64,000 nt of DNA from Hansschlegelia beijingensis (GCF_014196425.1 NZ_JACIDR010000001.1:372001-436000), one strand, 5' to 3'. Counted from the first letter of the stretch, positions 47,239 to 57,107 are shown. Program-made: numbers and translations. Notes: generated by a model from the sequence alone, not told the origin.

Positions 47239-50200
47239 GCCGCGCCTCCTTCCTCGGGAGCGAGCCGTTGGGCGAGCGCGTGGAGGCCGCCCAGCGGCAC
47301 GTCGAGCCAGCTCGGCCGGTTCGCCGCCTCATAGGCGATCTCGTAAGCCGCCTTCTCGATCAGGAACATGTCCAGCAGCTCCACGGATAGCGGCAGCCCG
47401 GCGGCCAGGGTGGTCTGGCGATAGGCGTTGAGGAAGGCTTCGGCCGCGTCGGAGCGGAAGCGCTCCAGGAAGTCCTCGCGGCGCGCGCCGGAGACGTGCG
47501 GAGACGACTGCTCGTTGCGGCCGACCATCGCGGCCGCATAGTCGAAGGACCGCAGCACGCCGGCGACGTCGCGCAGCGGGCTCGCCTTGCCGCGTCGCTC
47601 CTCGAGGGGCCGGGCCGGCTCCCCCTCGAAGTCGATGAAGACCGCGTCCTCGCCCGCGACGAGGATCTGGCCGAGATGGAGGTCGCCGTGGATGCGCGTC
47701 ACCGGGGAGCCGATGCCGGTATCCGCCAGCCGCCCGATCGCCGCCTCGAGCGCGTCCTTGCGCCTGATGAGCGACGCCGAGCGCTCGGCGTCTTCCTCGC
47801 GCTCCCAGTCCGACCGCGCCTCGAGCGCGTGCATGGCCCCCTCGAGCAGGCTCAGGGCGCGCTTCTTCCAGCTCTCGACCTCGCGGGTCGTGGCGGACAG
47901 CGGCGCGAAGTCCGGCTCGGAGCTCGGGCGCGCCAGCACGCCGTGCAGCTCCGCGAGGCGCGCGCCCAGATTGCCGGCGAACCGCGTGAACTCGGTGAAG
48001 CGGTGGTGTTCGGACATGTCGCCGCCGCCGGCCGCGCCGAAATCGTCGAGGGCGCGGGTGAGATGGTCGAGCGTCCACTGCCAGGCGTCGCCCTGGTTGC
48101 GGACATAGCCCTGGATGATCGCGAGCGTCGCGCGCGAGCCGTCGGCCGCGACGCGCACCATCTCGCCCAGGAAGGGCGCGGCGTTGCCGTAGCCCTGCTC
48201 GGTCAGGTAGCGCCCCATCTCGGCTTCCGGGTGGACGCCGGGGGCGACCTTGCGGAGCAGCTTGATCATCATCGCGTCGCCGGCGATCAGCGACGAGTTG
48301 GACTGCTCGGCCGAGAGCCAGTGGATCTCGGCGTCCTCGGGCAGCTCCGGAATCTCCACGCCCGCGGCGCGTTCGAAGATGATCTCGCCTTCGCCGCTCT
48401 TGAGGCGCTTGCCTTCCCGCAGGGAGCTCCCGATCGCGAATGCGAAGGACGGCAGCGCGAAGGCGTCGGTCAGAAGCTGGACCTCGCGGCCGCGGCGGAC
48501 GCGGGCGAGCGCCAGCCGGCTCGCGAGCGCGGACAGGCGCTCGTCCTCCGAGACCACCGCGAGCGGGAGCAGCCAGCGCGTCGGCTCGGCGCCGCCGGTG
48601 ACTTCGACCTCGATCAGGCCGATCTCCTGTGCGCCCCCCGGCAGACGGGAAAGCGCCTTGATCCGCGCCACGATCTGCTTCTGGTCCTTGCCTGAGAACC
48701 AGCGGCGTTTCGCCAGATAGCTCGGCAGCACGGCGCTCTCGAGCGTCTTGCGAGCTTCCGTCTGCATCGCGTCGTCCACGCCTGCGCGCAGCACGAGTGT
48801 CTCGTAGTCAGCCATGGGTTCGGGCGCCGGGGTATGCCAGGCGGGCCGGGCTTCCTCGGTGGCGAGGACGAACCAGTAGAACCCGTATGGCGGGAGGGTG
48901 AGGAGGTAGGTCAGCTGGCCGATCGGCGGGAACACCGATCCCGCCGTCAGTTCGACCGGCACGCGGCCGGCGAACTCTGAAAGCTCGAGCTCCACCGCCT
49001 GCGGGGACCGTCCCATATTGGCCACGCACAGGATGGTCTCGCCTTCGTGCTCGCGCAGATAGGCCAGCACCCGGCGGTTCTGCGGGAACAGGAACCTGAT
49101 GCTGCCACGGCCGAAGGCCGGGTGCTGTCGCCGCGTCGCCAGCATGCGGCGCGTCCAGTTCAGCAGCGAATGCGGGTCGCGGGCCTGCGCTTCCACATTG
49201 ACGGCGTAGTAGCCGTAGAGCGGGTCCATCACCGGCGGCAGCACCAGCGACGCCGGGTCGGCGCGCGAGAAGCCGCCGTTCCGGTCGATCGACCACTGCA
49301 TCGGCGTGCGCACGCCGTCGCGGTCGCCGAGATGGATGTTGTCCCCCATGCCGATCTCGTCGCCGTAGTAGATCACCGGCGTGCCGGGCATCGACAGCAG
49401 CAGGCAGTTCATCAACTCGATGCGGCGCCGGTCGCGCTCCATGAGCGGGGCGAGACGGCGGCGGATGCCGAGGTTGATGCGGGCGCGCTTGTCGGAGGCG
49501 TAGGTGTTCCAGAGGTAGTCGCGCTCCTTGTCGGTGACCATCTCGAGCGTCAGCTCGTCGTGGTTCCGCAGGAAGATCGCCCACTGGCAGTTGTCCGGGA
49601 TCGCCGGCGTCTGCCGCATGATGTCGGTGATCGGGAAGCGGTCCTCGCGCGCGATCGCCATGTACATCCGCGGCATCAGCGGGAAGTGGAACGCCATGTG
49701 GCATTCGTCGCCGTCGCCGAAATAGTCCTTGGTGTCCTCCGGCCACATGTTGGCCTCGGCGATCAGGAACCGGTCCGGATAGGTGCGGTCGAGCTCGGCC
49801 CTGATCTTCTTCAGGATGTCGTGGGTCTCGGGCAGGTTCTCGTTGGAGGTGCCGTCGCGCTCGATCAGGTAGGGGACCGCGTCGAGGCGCAGCCCGTCGA
49901 TGCCGAGGTCGAGCCAGAACTTCATCACCCCGAACACGGCCTTCAGCACGGCAGGGTTCTCGAAGTTCAGGTCGGGCTGGTGGCTGTAGAACCGGTGCCA
50001 GAAATACTGGCCGGCGACCGGGTCCCAGGTCCAGTTCGACCGCTCGGTGTCGAGGAAGATGATGCGCGTTCCGGAGTAGAGCGTGTCGTCGTCCGACCAG
50101 ACGTAGAAGTTGCGGTGCGCGGAGCCCTTCTTGGCCTTGCGCGCCCGCTGGAACCAGGGGTGTTGGTCCGAGGTGTGGTTGATGACGAGCTCGGAGACGA

Positions 50201-50549
50201 CCTTCAGGCCCCGCCGATGCGCCTCGTGGATGAAGCGCTTCACGTCGGCGAGCGTGCCGTAGTCCGGCGAGACGCCCTTGTATTCGGAGATGTCGTAGCC
50301 GTCGTCGAGCCGCGGGCTCGGATAGAACGGCAGAAGCCAGATCACGCTGACGCCGAGGCCCGCGATGTAGTCGAGCTTCGAGATCAGGCCCGGGAAATCG
50401 CCGATGCCGTCCTCGTTCGAGTCGAAGAACGACTTGACGTGCAACTGGTAGATGATCGCGTCCTTGTACCACAAGGGATCGACGCCCTCGCGGGTGACGA
50501 CGGTTCCGCGCGGCTTGGTCAGCTCGGCGTGGGCCACGGGCGCATTCAT
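47235..50549 (-). CDS. treS: Trehalose synthase–maltokinase fusion (TreS–Mak)
   Basis: A 1104-residue bifunctional protein. The N-terminal GH13 part (about 1–560) is trehalose synthase, isomerising trehalose and maltose. Motifs are [45 protein letters not shown], nucleophile [19 protein letters not shown], acid/base [20 protein letters not shown] and [13 protein letters not shown]. The C-terminal part (about 600–1100) is an aminoglycoside-kinase-fold maltokinase with catalytic [13 protein letters not shown] and metal-binding VFIDFEGEP. It makes maltose-1-phosphate for GlgE. ATG 50549 overlaps the glgE stop (TGATG). TreS–Mak fusions are known in GlgE-pathway bacteria. Confidence 0.95.
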   Translation of the reverse strand: MNAPVAHAELTKPRGTVVTREGVDPLWYKDAIIYQLHVKSFFDSNEDGIGDFPGLISKLDYIAGLGVSVIWLLPFYPSPRLDDGYDISEYKGVSPDYGTLADVKRFIHEAHRRGLKVVSELVINHTSDQHPWFQRARKAKKGSAHRNFYVWSDDDTLYSGTRIIFLDTERSNWTWDPVAGQYFWHRFYSHQPDLNFENPAVLKAVFGVMKFWLDLGIDGLRLDAVPYLIERDGTSNENLPETHDILKKIRAELDRTYPDRFLIAEANMWPEDTKDYFGDGDECHMAFHFPLMPRMYMAIAREDRFPITDIMRQTPAIPDNCQWAIFLRNHDELTLEMVTDKERDYLWNTYASDKRARINLGIRRRLAPLMERDRRRIELMNCLLLSMPGTPVIYYGDEIGMGDNIHLGDRDGVRTPMQWSIDRNGGFSRADPASLVLPPVMDPLYGYYAVNVEAQARDPHSLLNWTRRMLATRRQHPAFGRGSIRFLFPQNRRVLAYLREHEGETILCVANMGRSPQAVELELSEFAGRVPVELTAGSVFPPIGQLTYLLTLPPYGFYWFVLATEEARPAWHTPAPEPMADYETLVLRAGVDDAMQTEARKTLESAVLPSYLAKRRWFSGKDQKQIVARIKALSRLPGGAQEIGLIEVEVTGGAEPTRWLLPLAVVSEDERLSALASRLALARVRRGREVQLLTDAFALPSFAFAIGSSLREGKRLKSGEGEIIFERAAGVEIPELPEDAEIHWLSAEQSNSSLIAGDAMMIKLLRKVAPGVHPEAEMGRYLTEQGYGNAAPFLGEMVRVAADGSRATLAIIQGYVRNQGDAWQWTLDHLTRALDDFGAAGGGDMSEHHRFTEFTRFAGNLGARLAELHGVLARPSSEPDFAPLSATTREVESWKKRALSLLEGAMHALEARSDWEREEDAERSASLIRRKDALEAAIGRLADTGIGSPVTRIHGDLHLGQILVAGEDAVFIDFEGEPARPLEERRGKASPLRDVAGVLRSFDYAAAMVGRNEQSSPHVSGARREDFLERFRSDAAEAFLNAYRQTTLAAGLPLSVELLDMFLIEKAAYEIAYEAANRPSWLDVPLGGLHALAQRLAPEEGGAA

Positions 50550-52546
50550 CAAGCGACTCCCTGGAGGCGGGTCAGCCTCCACACGTGAAACGGCATTTCC
50601 CGGGGGTTGAAATAGACCGATTGGGTCTTGCCGGTCAGCGTGAAACGATTGCCGCGCATGAGATCCTCCACGGCCAGTGCGCCATGGTCGGGAAGACCAA
50701 ACTCCCAAAGCGGCAATTCGTAGGTCGCGTGGCGTTCAAAATCCGGATCGAGCGAGATGAGGACGAGGATCATCTCGTCGAGCGGGGCGCCGTCCGGCGA
50801 GCCGCCCGGCTTGCCGAAGCACAGCACCATGTCGTCGAACGCGTTGTAGAAGCGGACGTTGAGGTGCGTCTGGAGCGCCGGGTTCTCGCGCCTGATGCGG
50901 TTCAGGCGGGTGATCTCGGTGATGATGTTGCCGGGCTGGTTCCAGTTCCGGACTCGGATCTCGTACTTCTCGCTGTCGAGATACTCCTCCTTGCCCGGCA
51001 GCGGCGCGGCCTCGCAAAGCTCGAAGCCGTTGTACATGCCCCAGAGGCCCGACAGCGTGGTGGCGAGCGCCGCCCGGATCAGGAAGCCGGCGCGCCCCGA
51101 CGTCTGCAGGAAGAACGGGTTGATGTCAGGCGTGTTGACAAAGAAGTGCGGCCTGAAGAAATGCTTCGGGTCCGCGGTGCTCAGCTCCGTCAGGTACTCC
51201 TGAATTTCCTGCTTGTGGTTGCGCCAGGTGAAGTAGGTGTAGGACTGCGAGTATCCGAGCTTGGCGAGCCGATACATCACCTTCGGGCGCGTGAAGGCCT
51301 CGGCCAGGAAGATCACGTCGGGATGTTCGGCGCGGATGTCGGCGATCATCCATTCCCAGAAGGCGAACGACTTGGTGTGCGGGTTGTCGACCCGGAAGGT
51401 CTTCACGCCCTGCTCGACCCAGTACAGCACGACGTCGCGCAGCGCCTGCCACAGGCCGGGCACCGCGTCGGGCGCGTAGAAGTCGACGTTGACGATGTCC
51501 TGGTACTTTTTCGGCGGGTTCTCGGCGTATTTGATGGTGCCGTCCGGCCGCCAGTCGAACCAGCCCGGATGCTCCTTGAGCCAGGGATGGTCGGGCGAGC
51601 ACTGGATCGCGAAGTCGAGCGCGATTTCGAGCCCGTGCTGCGCGGCGGCCGCGACCAGCTCGCGGAAATCCTCGATGGTGCCGAGCTCCGGATGCACGGC
51701 GTCATGGCCGCCCTCGGCCGATCCGATGGCGTAGGGGCTGCCGACATCCGCCGGCCCGGGGGTCAGGGTGTTGTTGCGGCCCTTGCGATTGGTCTCGCCG
51801 ATCGGGTGGATCGGCGGGAAATAGAGGACGTCGAAGCCCATGTCGCGGATCATCGGCAGCCGCCGGATGACGTCGCGGAACGAGCCGTGGCGGTTGGGAT
51901 CGCCGCTCTCGGAACGTGGGAACAGTTCGTACCAGCTCGCGAACTCCGCCTGGATCCGCTCCACCTCTAGCGGATAGGAGTCGCTGCGCGAGGCGAAGGC
52001 GCGCCGGTCCGCCCTGAGCGCGGCCTCATGGGTCGCCCGCGAGAGCAGCTGGCTCACCCGGTCCGCCACGTCGGAATCGCGCGCCCTCAGGATCAGGTCG
52101 ACCAGCGGCCGCGCCGCCTCGGGGCGGGCGGCGGAGGCCAGCTTCTCGAGCAGGATCAGGCCTTCCTCGGTCTCCAGCGAGACGTCCAGGCCGACCTCGC
52201 GCTTCTTGGTCAGGTCGCGCCGGAACGTCCCGAACTCGTCCCACCAGGCCTCGACGACGATCTCGTGCCGCCCGATCGCCTCGGGCGTCAGCACGGCCCG
52301 CCAGCGGTCGTTCGCGATCAGCCGCATCGGCGCCCGGCGGAACTCCTGGTCGTCCGGGCCTCGCCACAGCACGTCGGCGAGCAGCATGTCGTGGCCGTCG
52401 GCGAAAATGTCGGCCTCGACCGTGACGGGCCGGCCGACGATCGTCTTCACCGGGAAACGCCCGGCGTCGACCGTAGGGCTCAGCGCCTCGATCGCGATCC
52501 GGGGCCGCCTGGCCGCCTCGACGGCTCCGGCAGAGTCATCACGCAT
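50549..52546 (-). CDS. glgE: Alpha-1,4-glucan:maltose-1-phosphate maltosyltransferase
   Basis: GH13_3 enzyme that adds maltosyl units from maltose-1-phosphate to alpha-glucan; 665 residues, the typical GlgE length. An N-terminal beta domain (RIAIEALSPTVDAGRFPVK) precedes the barrel. The barrel has MGFDVLYFPPIHPIGETNRKG, EIALDFAIQCSPDHPWL, nucleophile FRVDNPHTKSFAFWEWMI, acid/base IFLAEAFTRPKVMYRLAKLG and FFVNTPDINPFFLQ (Asp). ATG 52546 has GGAG 9 bp upstream; the frame extending to 52669 would overlap the promoter region. It is the first gene of the operon glgE–treS/mak–glgB–glgX–treZ–malQ–treY. Confidence 0.96.
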   Translation of the reverse strand: MRDDSAGAVEAARRPRIAIEALSPTVDAGRFPVKTIVGRPVTVEADIFADGHDMLLADVLWRGPDDQEFRRAPMRLIANDRWRAVLTPEAIGRHEIVVEAWWDEFGTFRRDLTKKREVGLDVSLETEEGLILLEKLASAARPEAARPLVDLILRARDSDVADRVSQLLSRATHEAALRADRRAFASRSDSYPLEVERIQAEFASWYELFPRSESGDPNRHGSFRDVIRRLPMIRDMGFDVLYFPPIHPIGETNRKGRNNTLTPGPADVGSPYAIGSAEGGHDAVHPELGTIEDFRELVAAAAQHGLEIALDFAIQCSPDHPWLKEHPGWFDWRPDGTIKYAENPPKKYQDIVNVDFYAPDAVPGLWQALRDVVLYWVEQGVKTFRVDNPHTKSFAFWEWMIADIRAEHPDVIFLAEAFTRPKVMYRLAKLGYSQSYTYFTWRNHKQEIQEYLTELSTADPKHFFRPHFFVNTPDINPFFLQTSGRAGFLIRAALATTLSGLWGMYNGFELCEAAPLPGKEEYLDSEKYEIRVRNWNQPGNIITEITRLNRIRRENPALQTHLNVRFYNAFDDMVLCFGKPGGSPDGAPLDEMILVLISLDPDFERHATYELPLWEFGLPDHGALAVEDLMRGNRFTLTGKTQSVYFNPREMPFHVWRLTRLQGVA

Positions 52547-52588
52547 AAAAAGGGCTCCGGCTGGTTCAGCGACTGGCAGGGTGGTTCG

Positions 52589-52614
52589 AACCGGGAAATG
52601 CTGTGCGGGGTTCC
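52589..52614 (-). promoter_or_regulatory. EcfG-type stress promoter candidate for the glgE operon
   Basis: On the minus strand GGAAC (52614–52610), 17 bp, then GGTT (52592–52589). This fits the alphaproteobacterial general-stress sigma EcfG consensus GGAAC-N16–17-CGTT with one mismatch in the -10 element. The -10 element is about 42 bp from the glgE ATG. Confidence 0.5.
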
Positions 52615-52618
52615 GCCC

Positions 52619-52644
52619 GGAACTCGACACATCGGTCGGAGGTT
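52619..52644 (+). promoter_or_regulatory. EcfG-type stress promoter candidate for the DUF2934 gene
   Basis: GGAAC (52619–52623), 17 bp, GGTT (52641–52644), about 39 bp from the ATG at 52684. It is the divergent mirror of the glgE motif only 4 bp away, with identical spacing and the same one mismatch to consensus. Confidence 0.5.
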
Positions 52645-52683
52645 CTTTCCGACAACCCCTGAGCACCACGAAGGAAGCCAGGA

Positions 52684-53073
52684 ATGAAGGACCGCGAACG
52701 CAGAACTCGGGAAATCGCCTATCGGCTCTGGGAAGACGCGGGGCGCCCGGAGGGCCAGGAGCGCGAGCACTGGCTGGAGGCGGAGCGTCGGGTGGCGGCG
52801 GAAGCCGGCGAGCCCGCTCCGAAGGCGGTCCAGAAGGCCGACAAGAAGGCCGACAAAAAGCCGGTCAAGGCGCCGAAGGCGGCCGCGCTCGGCGCCGCCG
52901 ACGCCGCGAAGGCGGCGGTCGCCGCCGGCAAGGGCAAGGCGGACCCGAAAATGCAGCCCAAGCCGTCGGGGAAGAAGCCGTCGCCGGCGGACACGCCCGC
53001 GGTCTCGGCGCCTCCGGTCCGCGGCGCCGCCGGCAAGGCCGCCAAGGCGAAGCCGGCCAAGCCCTCCAAATGA
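52684..53073 (+). CDS. DUF2934 protein with histone-H1-like Lys/Ala/Pro tail
   Basis: A 129-residue protein. Residues 1–40 (RTREIAYRLWEDAGRPEGQEREHW LEAER) are the DUF2934 motif (AYxLWExxGRPxGxxxxHWxxAE). The rest is a low-complexity tail rich in Lys, Ala and Pro (repeats of ADKK, PKAA, AKPAK) resembling histone-H1-like proteins, so DNA or polyanion binding is plausible but unproven. It is divergent from glgE. DUF2934 genes are frequently found next to glycogen/trehalose genes in Rhizobiales. ATG 52684 has AAGGAAG/CCAGGA just upstream. Confidence 0.82.
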   Translation: MKDRERRTREIAYRLWEDAGRPEGQEREHWLEAERRVAAEAGEPAPKAVQKADKKADKKPVKAPKAAALGAADAAKAAVAAGKGKADPKMQPKPSGKKPSPADTPAVSAPPVRGAAGKAAKAKPAKPSK

Positions 53074-53098
53074 TTTCAGCCGGAACGTCCGGCGGGCG

Positions 53099-53124
53099 GG
53101 AACGCCTGTCGCGGGTTCGCCGTT
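53099..53124 (+). promoter_or_regulatory. EcfG-type stress promoter, perfect consensus, upstream of second glgX
   Basis: GGAAC (53099–53103), exactly 17 bp, CGTT (53121–53124). This is the full EcfG general-stress consensus and lies 56 bp before the ATG of glgX copy 2, immediately after the DUF2934 stop. Confidence 0.65.
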
Positions 53125-53180
53125 AGGAAGGCTGCGATTGGCAGGCGGCTTTCCGCCCGCCGCAGAGGGGCGACATCCAT

Positions 53181-55235
53181 ATGGCCGATATCAGGACGGA
53201 CCGCCGGGCTGAAGCCGGGCGGCCGACGCAGCTTGGCGCGACCTATGACGGGGAGGGCACCAATTTCGCGCTGTTCTCCGCCTATGCCGAGCGGGTGGAG
53301 CTCTGTCTGTTCAACGCCGACGGCGTCGAGACCGAGCGGGTCACGCTGCCCGAATACACCGACGAGATCTGGCACGGCTATCTGCCGGGCGTCGGCCCCG
53401 GGCAGATCTACGGCTACCGCGTCCACGGCCGCTACGCCCCGGAGGAGGGGCACCGCTTCAATCCGAACAAGCTGCTGATCGACCCTTACGCGAAGTCGCT
53501 GGTCGGTTCGATCGACTGGAACGACGCGCATTTCGGCTACGATCTCCTCGCCGAGGACAAGGATCTGACGTTCGACGAGCGCGACAGCGCGCCGTTCATG
53601 CCGAAATGCGAGGTGATCGACCCCAGCTTCGATTGGTCGGGCGACGTCAAGCCGGACGTCCCGTGGGACCGGACGGTGTTCTACGAGACCCATGTGCGCG
53701 GCTTCACCAAGCTGCATCCGGGGGTGCCGGAGGAGCTGCGCGGCACCTTCGACGGGCTCTCCCAGGACGTCGTCGTGGACTACATCAAGGCGCTCGGGGT
53801 GACCTCGGTCGAGCTGTTGCCGGTCCACGCCTTCCTCGACGACCAGCATCTGCTCGACAAGGGGCTGCGGAACTACTGGGGCTACAACACCATCGCCTTC
53901 TTCGCCCCGATGGGCCGCTACATGGGCAAGGGGCGGCTCGCGAGCTTCAAGAACATGGTGCGCCGGTTCCACGACGCCGGCCTCGAGGTGATCCTCGACG
54001 TGGTCTACAACCACACCGCCGAAGGCAATGAGCTCGGCCCGACGCTGTCGTTCAAGGGCATCGACAACCTGTCCTACTACCGCACGATGCCGGACGAGCA
54101 TCGCTATTACATCAACGACACCGGCACCGGGAACACCGTCAACACCAGCCATCCGCGCGTCCTGCAGATGGTGACCGACAGCCTGCGGTACTGGGTGGAG
54201 GAGTGCCACGTCGACGGCTTCCGTTTCGATCTCGGCACCATTCTCGGGCGGGAGCCGCACGGCTTCGACCAGCGCGGCGGCTTCTTCGACGCCGTGGGCC
54301 AGGACCCGGTGCTCAGGAACGTCAAGCTGGTGGGCGAGCCCTGGGACATCGGCCCGGGCGGCTATCAGGTCGGCGGCTTCCCGCCCGGCTGGGCGGAGTG
54401 GAACGACAAGTACCGCGACGAGGTCCGCGATTACTGGAAGTCGGGCGCCGGCCATCTGGGCAACTTCGCGGCGCGCGTCACCGGCTCGGGCGACGTCTAT
54501 GACTTCCGCGGCCGGCGGCCCTGGGCGGGGGTGAACTTCATCACCGCGCATGACGGTTTCACGCTGAACGACCTCGTCTCCTACAACGAGAAGCACAACG
54601 AGGCGAACGGCGAAGACAACAATGACGGGCACGGCGACAACCGCAGCTACAATTACGGCGTCGAGGGCGAGACCGACGATCCCGGCATCATCGCCGTCCG
54701 CGAGCGCCAGAAGCGCAACCTGATCGCGACGCTGCTGCTCAGCCACGGCACGCCGATGATCCTCGCCGGCGACGAGTTCGGCCGCACCCAGGGCGGCAAC
54801 AACAACGGCTACTGCCAGGACAACGAGATCTCCTGGGTGAACTGGGAGCTCGACGAGAAGGACGAGATTCTGCTCGCCTTCACCAAGCGCCTGCTCCAGC
54901 TGCGCGCCGACAACCCGATCCTGCGCCGCGCGAACTGGCGCGACGGCATGGGCGTCACCTGGATCAATCCCGGCGGCGGCGAGCAGACCGCGGAGCAATG
55001 GGCCGACGAGGCCGCGGACTGCATCGGCCTGCACCTCAGGACGCCGGAGGGCGCGGAGGCGGTGCTGGCGTTCAACGCGCATGACGGCCCGGTGCCGTTC
55101 GTCCTTCCGGAGCGCGAAGGGGGAGGGGCGTGGCGGGTCGTGGTCGACACCGGCCAGCCGCAGGACGACGCTCGCGAGGTTTCTGGTCCCGAGCCGATCG
55201 AAGTCGAAGGCCGCTCGCTCCTCCTGCTGCTCTGA
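53181..55235 (+). CDS. glgX: Glycogen debranching enzyme (isoamylase type), copy 2
   Basis: A 684-residue paralogue of the debranching enzyme at 42.9–45.0 kb but on the opposite strand and separately promoted. It has LGATYDGEGTNFALFSAYA (CBM48), ELLPVHAFLDDQHLLDKGLRNYWGYNTIAFFAP, VILDVVYNHTAEGNELGPTLSFKG, nucleophile GFRFDLGTILGREPHGF, acid/base LVGEPWDIGPGGYQVG and ITAHDGFTLNDLVSYN. All catalytic residues are present. The preceding gene is DUF2934 and a perfect EcfG-type motif lies upstream. It may serve stress-phase glycogen turnover, with copy 1 in the constitutive operon; this division is inference. Confidence 0.95.
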   Translation: MADIRTDRRAEAGRPTQLGATYDGEGTNFALFSAYAERVELCLFNADGVETERVTLPEYTDEIWHGYLPGVGPGQIYGYRVHGRYAPEEGHRFNPNKLLIDPYAKSLVGSIDWNDAHFGYDLLAEDKDLTFDERDSAPFMPKCEVIDPSFDWSGDVKPDVPWDRTVFYETHVRGFTKLHPGVPEELRGTFDGLSQDVVVDYIKALGVTSVELLPVHAFLDDQHLLDKGLRNYWGYNTIAFFAPMGRYMGKGRLASFKNMVRRFHDAGLEVILDVVYNHTAEGNELGPTLSFKGIDNLSYYRTMPDEHRYYINDTGTGNTVNTSHPRVLQMVTDSLRYWVEECHVDGFRFDLGTILGREPHGFDQRGGFFDAVGQDPVLRNVKLVGEPWDIGPGGYQVGGFPPGWAEWNDKYRDEVRDYWKSGAGHLGNFAARVTGSGDVYDFRGRRPWAGVNFITAHDGFTLNDLVSYNEKHNEANGEDNNDGHGDNRSYNYGVEGETDDPGIIAVRERQKRNLIATLLLSHGTPMILAGDEFGRTQGGNNNGYCQDNEISWVNWELDEKDEILLAFTKRLLQLRADNPILRRANWRDGMGVTWINPGGGEQTAEQWADEAADCIGLHLRTPEGAEAVLAFNAHDGPVPFVLPEREGGGAWRVVVDTGQPQDDAREVSGPEPIEVEGRSLLLLL

Positions 55236-56309
55236 GCATCCTCGCCCCAATCGCGACGCCTCTTTCTCCCTCCTCGCGGCGAAGCCGTGAGGAGGGTGGC
55301 CCCTTGCGGCAGCGAGGGGTCGGGTGGGGTCTTGGGCGTAGGGGCGCAGCCGCCCGTCGTCCTCGGGCCTGCGCCGGGCCCGCAGGCCCTCCTCGCCGTC
55401 ATGCCGGCGTGCGGGCATCCACGCCTTCCTTCGCCGTCACGCTTGAGCAAGTCGTGGATACCCGCGCGAAGGCGCAGGTATGACGCGGAGGTTCGGGCGG
55501 TTCGGCCTGAGAACACCCCACCCGGCCGGGCTTCGCCCGTCCACCCTCCCCTCTGCGAGGGAGGGAAAGACCGCTCTTCATCCACAGCGCGACGCCTCTT
55601 CTCCCTCCTCGCGGCGAAGCCGTGGGGAGGGTGGCCCCTCGCGGCAGCGAGGGGTCGGGTGGGGTCTTGGACGCGTGGGACGCCCGTCGTCCTCGGGCCT
55701 GCGACGGACCCGGGCCCTCCTCGCCGTCATGCCCGCTTGCGGGCATCCACGCCTTCCTTCGCCGTCACGCTTGAGCAAGTCGTGGATACCCGTGCGAAGG
55801 CGCGGGCATGACGGGGAGGTTCGGCGGCGTTCCGAAGACACCCCACCCGGCCGGGCTTCGCCCCGTCCACCCTCCGCCTCTCGCGAGGGAGGGAGAAGAG
55901 CGCCCTATGCCTGAGCGGGGCGCTTCTTCTCGCCGAGCGTGCGCGAAGGCATAGGATCGCCGATGCGACGGCCAGAACTCCGCGGCTCGAGGCCGCCGGA
56001 GCGATCACGGCTGGGCGCGCGATGAATCGCTTCCGCGCAGCGCCGGACGCACTGTTTGGCGGCCGCCGTCGCCACCATATGACCCCATGAACCGCCCCGC
56101 GCGGGGGCGCCCCGAGGGTCCCGCGCGGATTCACGCCCGACCCGGATCGTTGTGCTTGATGCCTTGATCGGCTAGGGTCCGGCCCGCGCGCGGCGTCGCC
56201 TCACAGCGGCGACTTCCGATTCGCGCGCGCGCCGGAACGACGACCGCATCCGGTCATGCCCGACCAACCGGCAGGTGTTATGGATTTCCTCAAGCCACGG
56301 TATACGCCG
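55236..56309. other. Intergenic region of about 1.07 kb with repeats, no gene
   Basis: Between glgX copy 2 and purC. Most of it is the duplicated palindromic element listed separately (55253–55897). The remaining 55898–56309 shows no convincing coding region, tRNA or terminator; it must hold the purC promoter, but no clear boxes are seen. Open frames here on both strands are Arg/Pro/Ser-rich and follow the repeat, not codon bias. Confidence 0.6.
55253..55897. repeat. Tandem duplicated composite palindromic element (about 310–330 bp per copy)
   Basis: Copy 1 is about 55253–55570, copy 2 about 55589–55897. A 55-bp stretch is identical at 55410–55464 and 55738–55792. Each copy has imperfect inverted ends (left CTCCCTCCTCGC…GGGTGGGGTCTT; right ACACCCCACCCGGCC…GAGGGAGGGA). 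Each also has a central palindrome: in copy 2 the outer arms CGTCATGCCCGC (55725–55736) and GCGGGCATGACG (55802–55813) are perfect. Inner arms GGGCATCCACG/CGTGGATACCC have one mismatch. This is the form of a REP/MITE-like non-autonomous repeat. No transposase is present. Confidence 0.85.
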
Positions 56310-57083
56310 ATGAACCGCCGCCGCCGCATCTATGAAGGCAAGGCGAAAGTCCTCTATGAGGGCCCCGAGCCCGGCACCCTGATCCAGCACTTCAAGGACG
56401 ACGCGACCGCGTTCAACGCCAAGAAGCACGAAGTGATCGACGGCAAGGGGGTGCTGAACAACCGCATCTCCGAGTTCATTTTCCAGAATCTGAACGACAT
56501 CGGGGTGCCGACGCATTTCATCCGGCGGCTGAACATGCGCGAGCAGCTCATCCGCGAGGTCGAGATCGTTCCGCTCGAGGTGGTGGTGCGCAACGTCGCC
56601 GCCGGCTCGCTGGCGACCAAGCTCGGGCTTGAGGAGGGCACGCAGCTCCCTCGCTCGATCATCGAGTTCTATTACAAGAACGACGCGCTCAACGACCCGA
56701 TGGTGTCGGAAGAGCACATCACCGCGTTCGGCTGGGCGACGCCCCAGGAGATCGACGACATCATGGCGCTCGCCATCCGGGTCAACGACTTCCTGTCGGG
56801 CCTGTTCCTCGGCGTCGGCATCCGTCTCGTCGACTTCAAGATGGAGACCGGGCGGCTCTGGGAGAACGACACCGTTCGGATCGTGGTGGCCGACGAGATC
56901 TCGCCGGATTCGTGCCGGCTCTGGGACATCAAGTCGAACGACAAGCTCGACAAGGACCGCTTCCGCCGCGACATGGGCGGCCTCGTCGAGGCCTACACCG
57001 AAGTCGCGCGCCGTCTTGGCATCCTGCCCGAATCCGAGACCCCGAACGGTCGCGGCCCGGTGCTGGTGACGTCCAAGGACTGA
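56310..57083 (+). CDS. purC: Phosphoribosylaminoimidazole-succinocarboxamide synthase (SAICAR synthase)
   Basis: Joins CAIR and aspartate in purine synthesis; 257 residues. The sequence is canonical for alphaproteobacteria: [85 protein letters not shown] and [17 protein letters not shown] 56310 gives the family N-terminus ([10 protein letters not shown]); an in-frame ATG at 56280 preceded by AGGTG would add 10 residues and cannot be excluded. A strong terminator follows. It lies upstream of purS but is separated from it by a minus-strand gene. Confidence 0.96.
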   Translation: MNRRRRIYEGKAKVLYEGPEPGTLIQHFKDDATAFNAKKHEVIDGKGVLNNRISEFIFQNLNDIGVPTHFIRRLNMREQLIREVEIVPLEVVVRNVAAGSLATKLGLEEGTQLPRSIIEFYYKNDALNDPMVSEEHITAFGWATPQEIDDIMALAIRVNDFLSGLFLGVGIRLVDFKMETGRLWENDTVRIVVADEISPDSCRLWDIKSNDKLDKDRFRRDMGGLVEAYTEVARRLGILPESETPNGRGPVLVTSKD

Positions 57084-57107
57084 ACGGCCTCGCCCTCCGA
57101 TATCCGG

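Noticed and set aside
42697-47334. A 1545-codon open frame on the plus strand antisense to glgX and glgB
   Set aside because: It mirrors the codon structure of the high-GC genes on the other strand, is Arg/Val/Asp/Gly-rich and shows no domain. The minus-strand genes have complete catalytic motifs.
52582-52593. TTCGAA-containing stretch that looks like a tRNA T-loop
   Set aside because: No acceptor, D or anticodon arms can be folded around it; it belongs to the divergent promoter region.
55398-55813. CRISPR array
   Set aside because: There are only two units of more than 300 bp with internal palindromes, not short regularly spaced repeats, and no cas gene is present.
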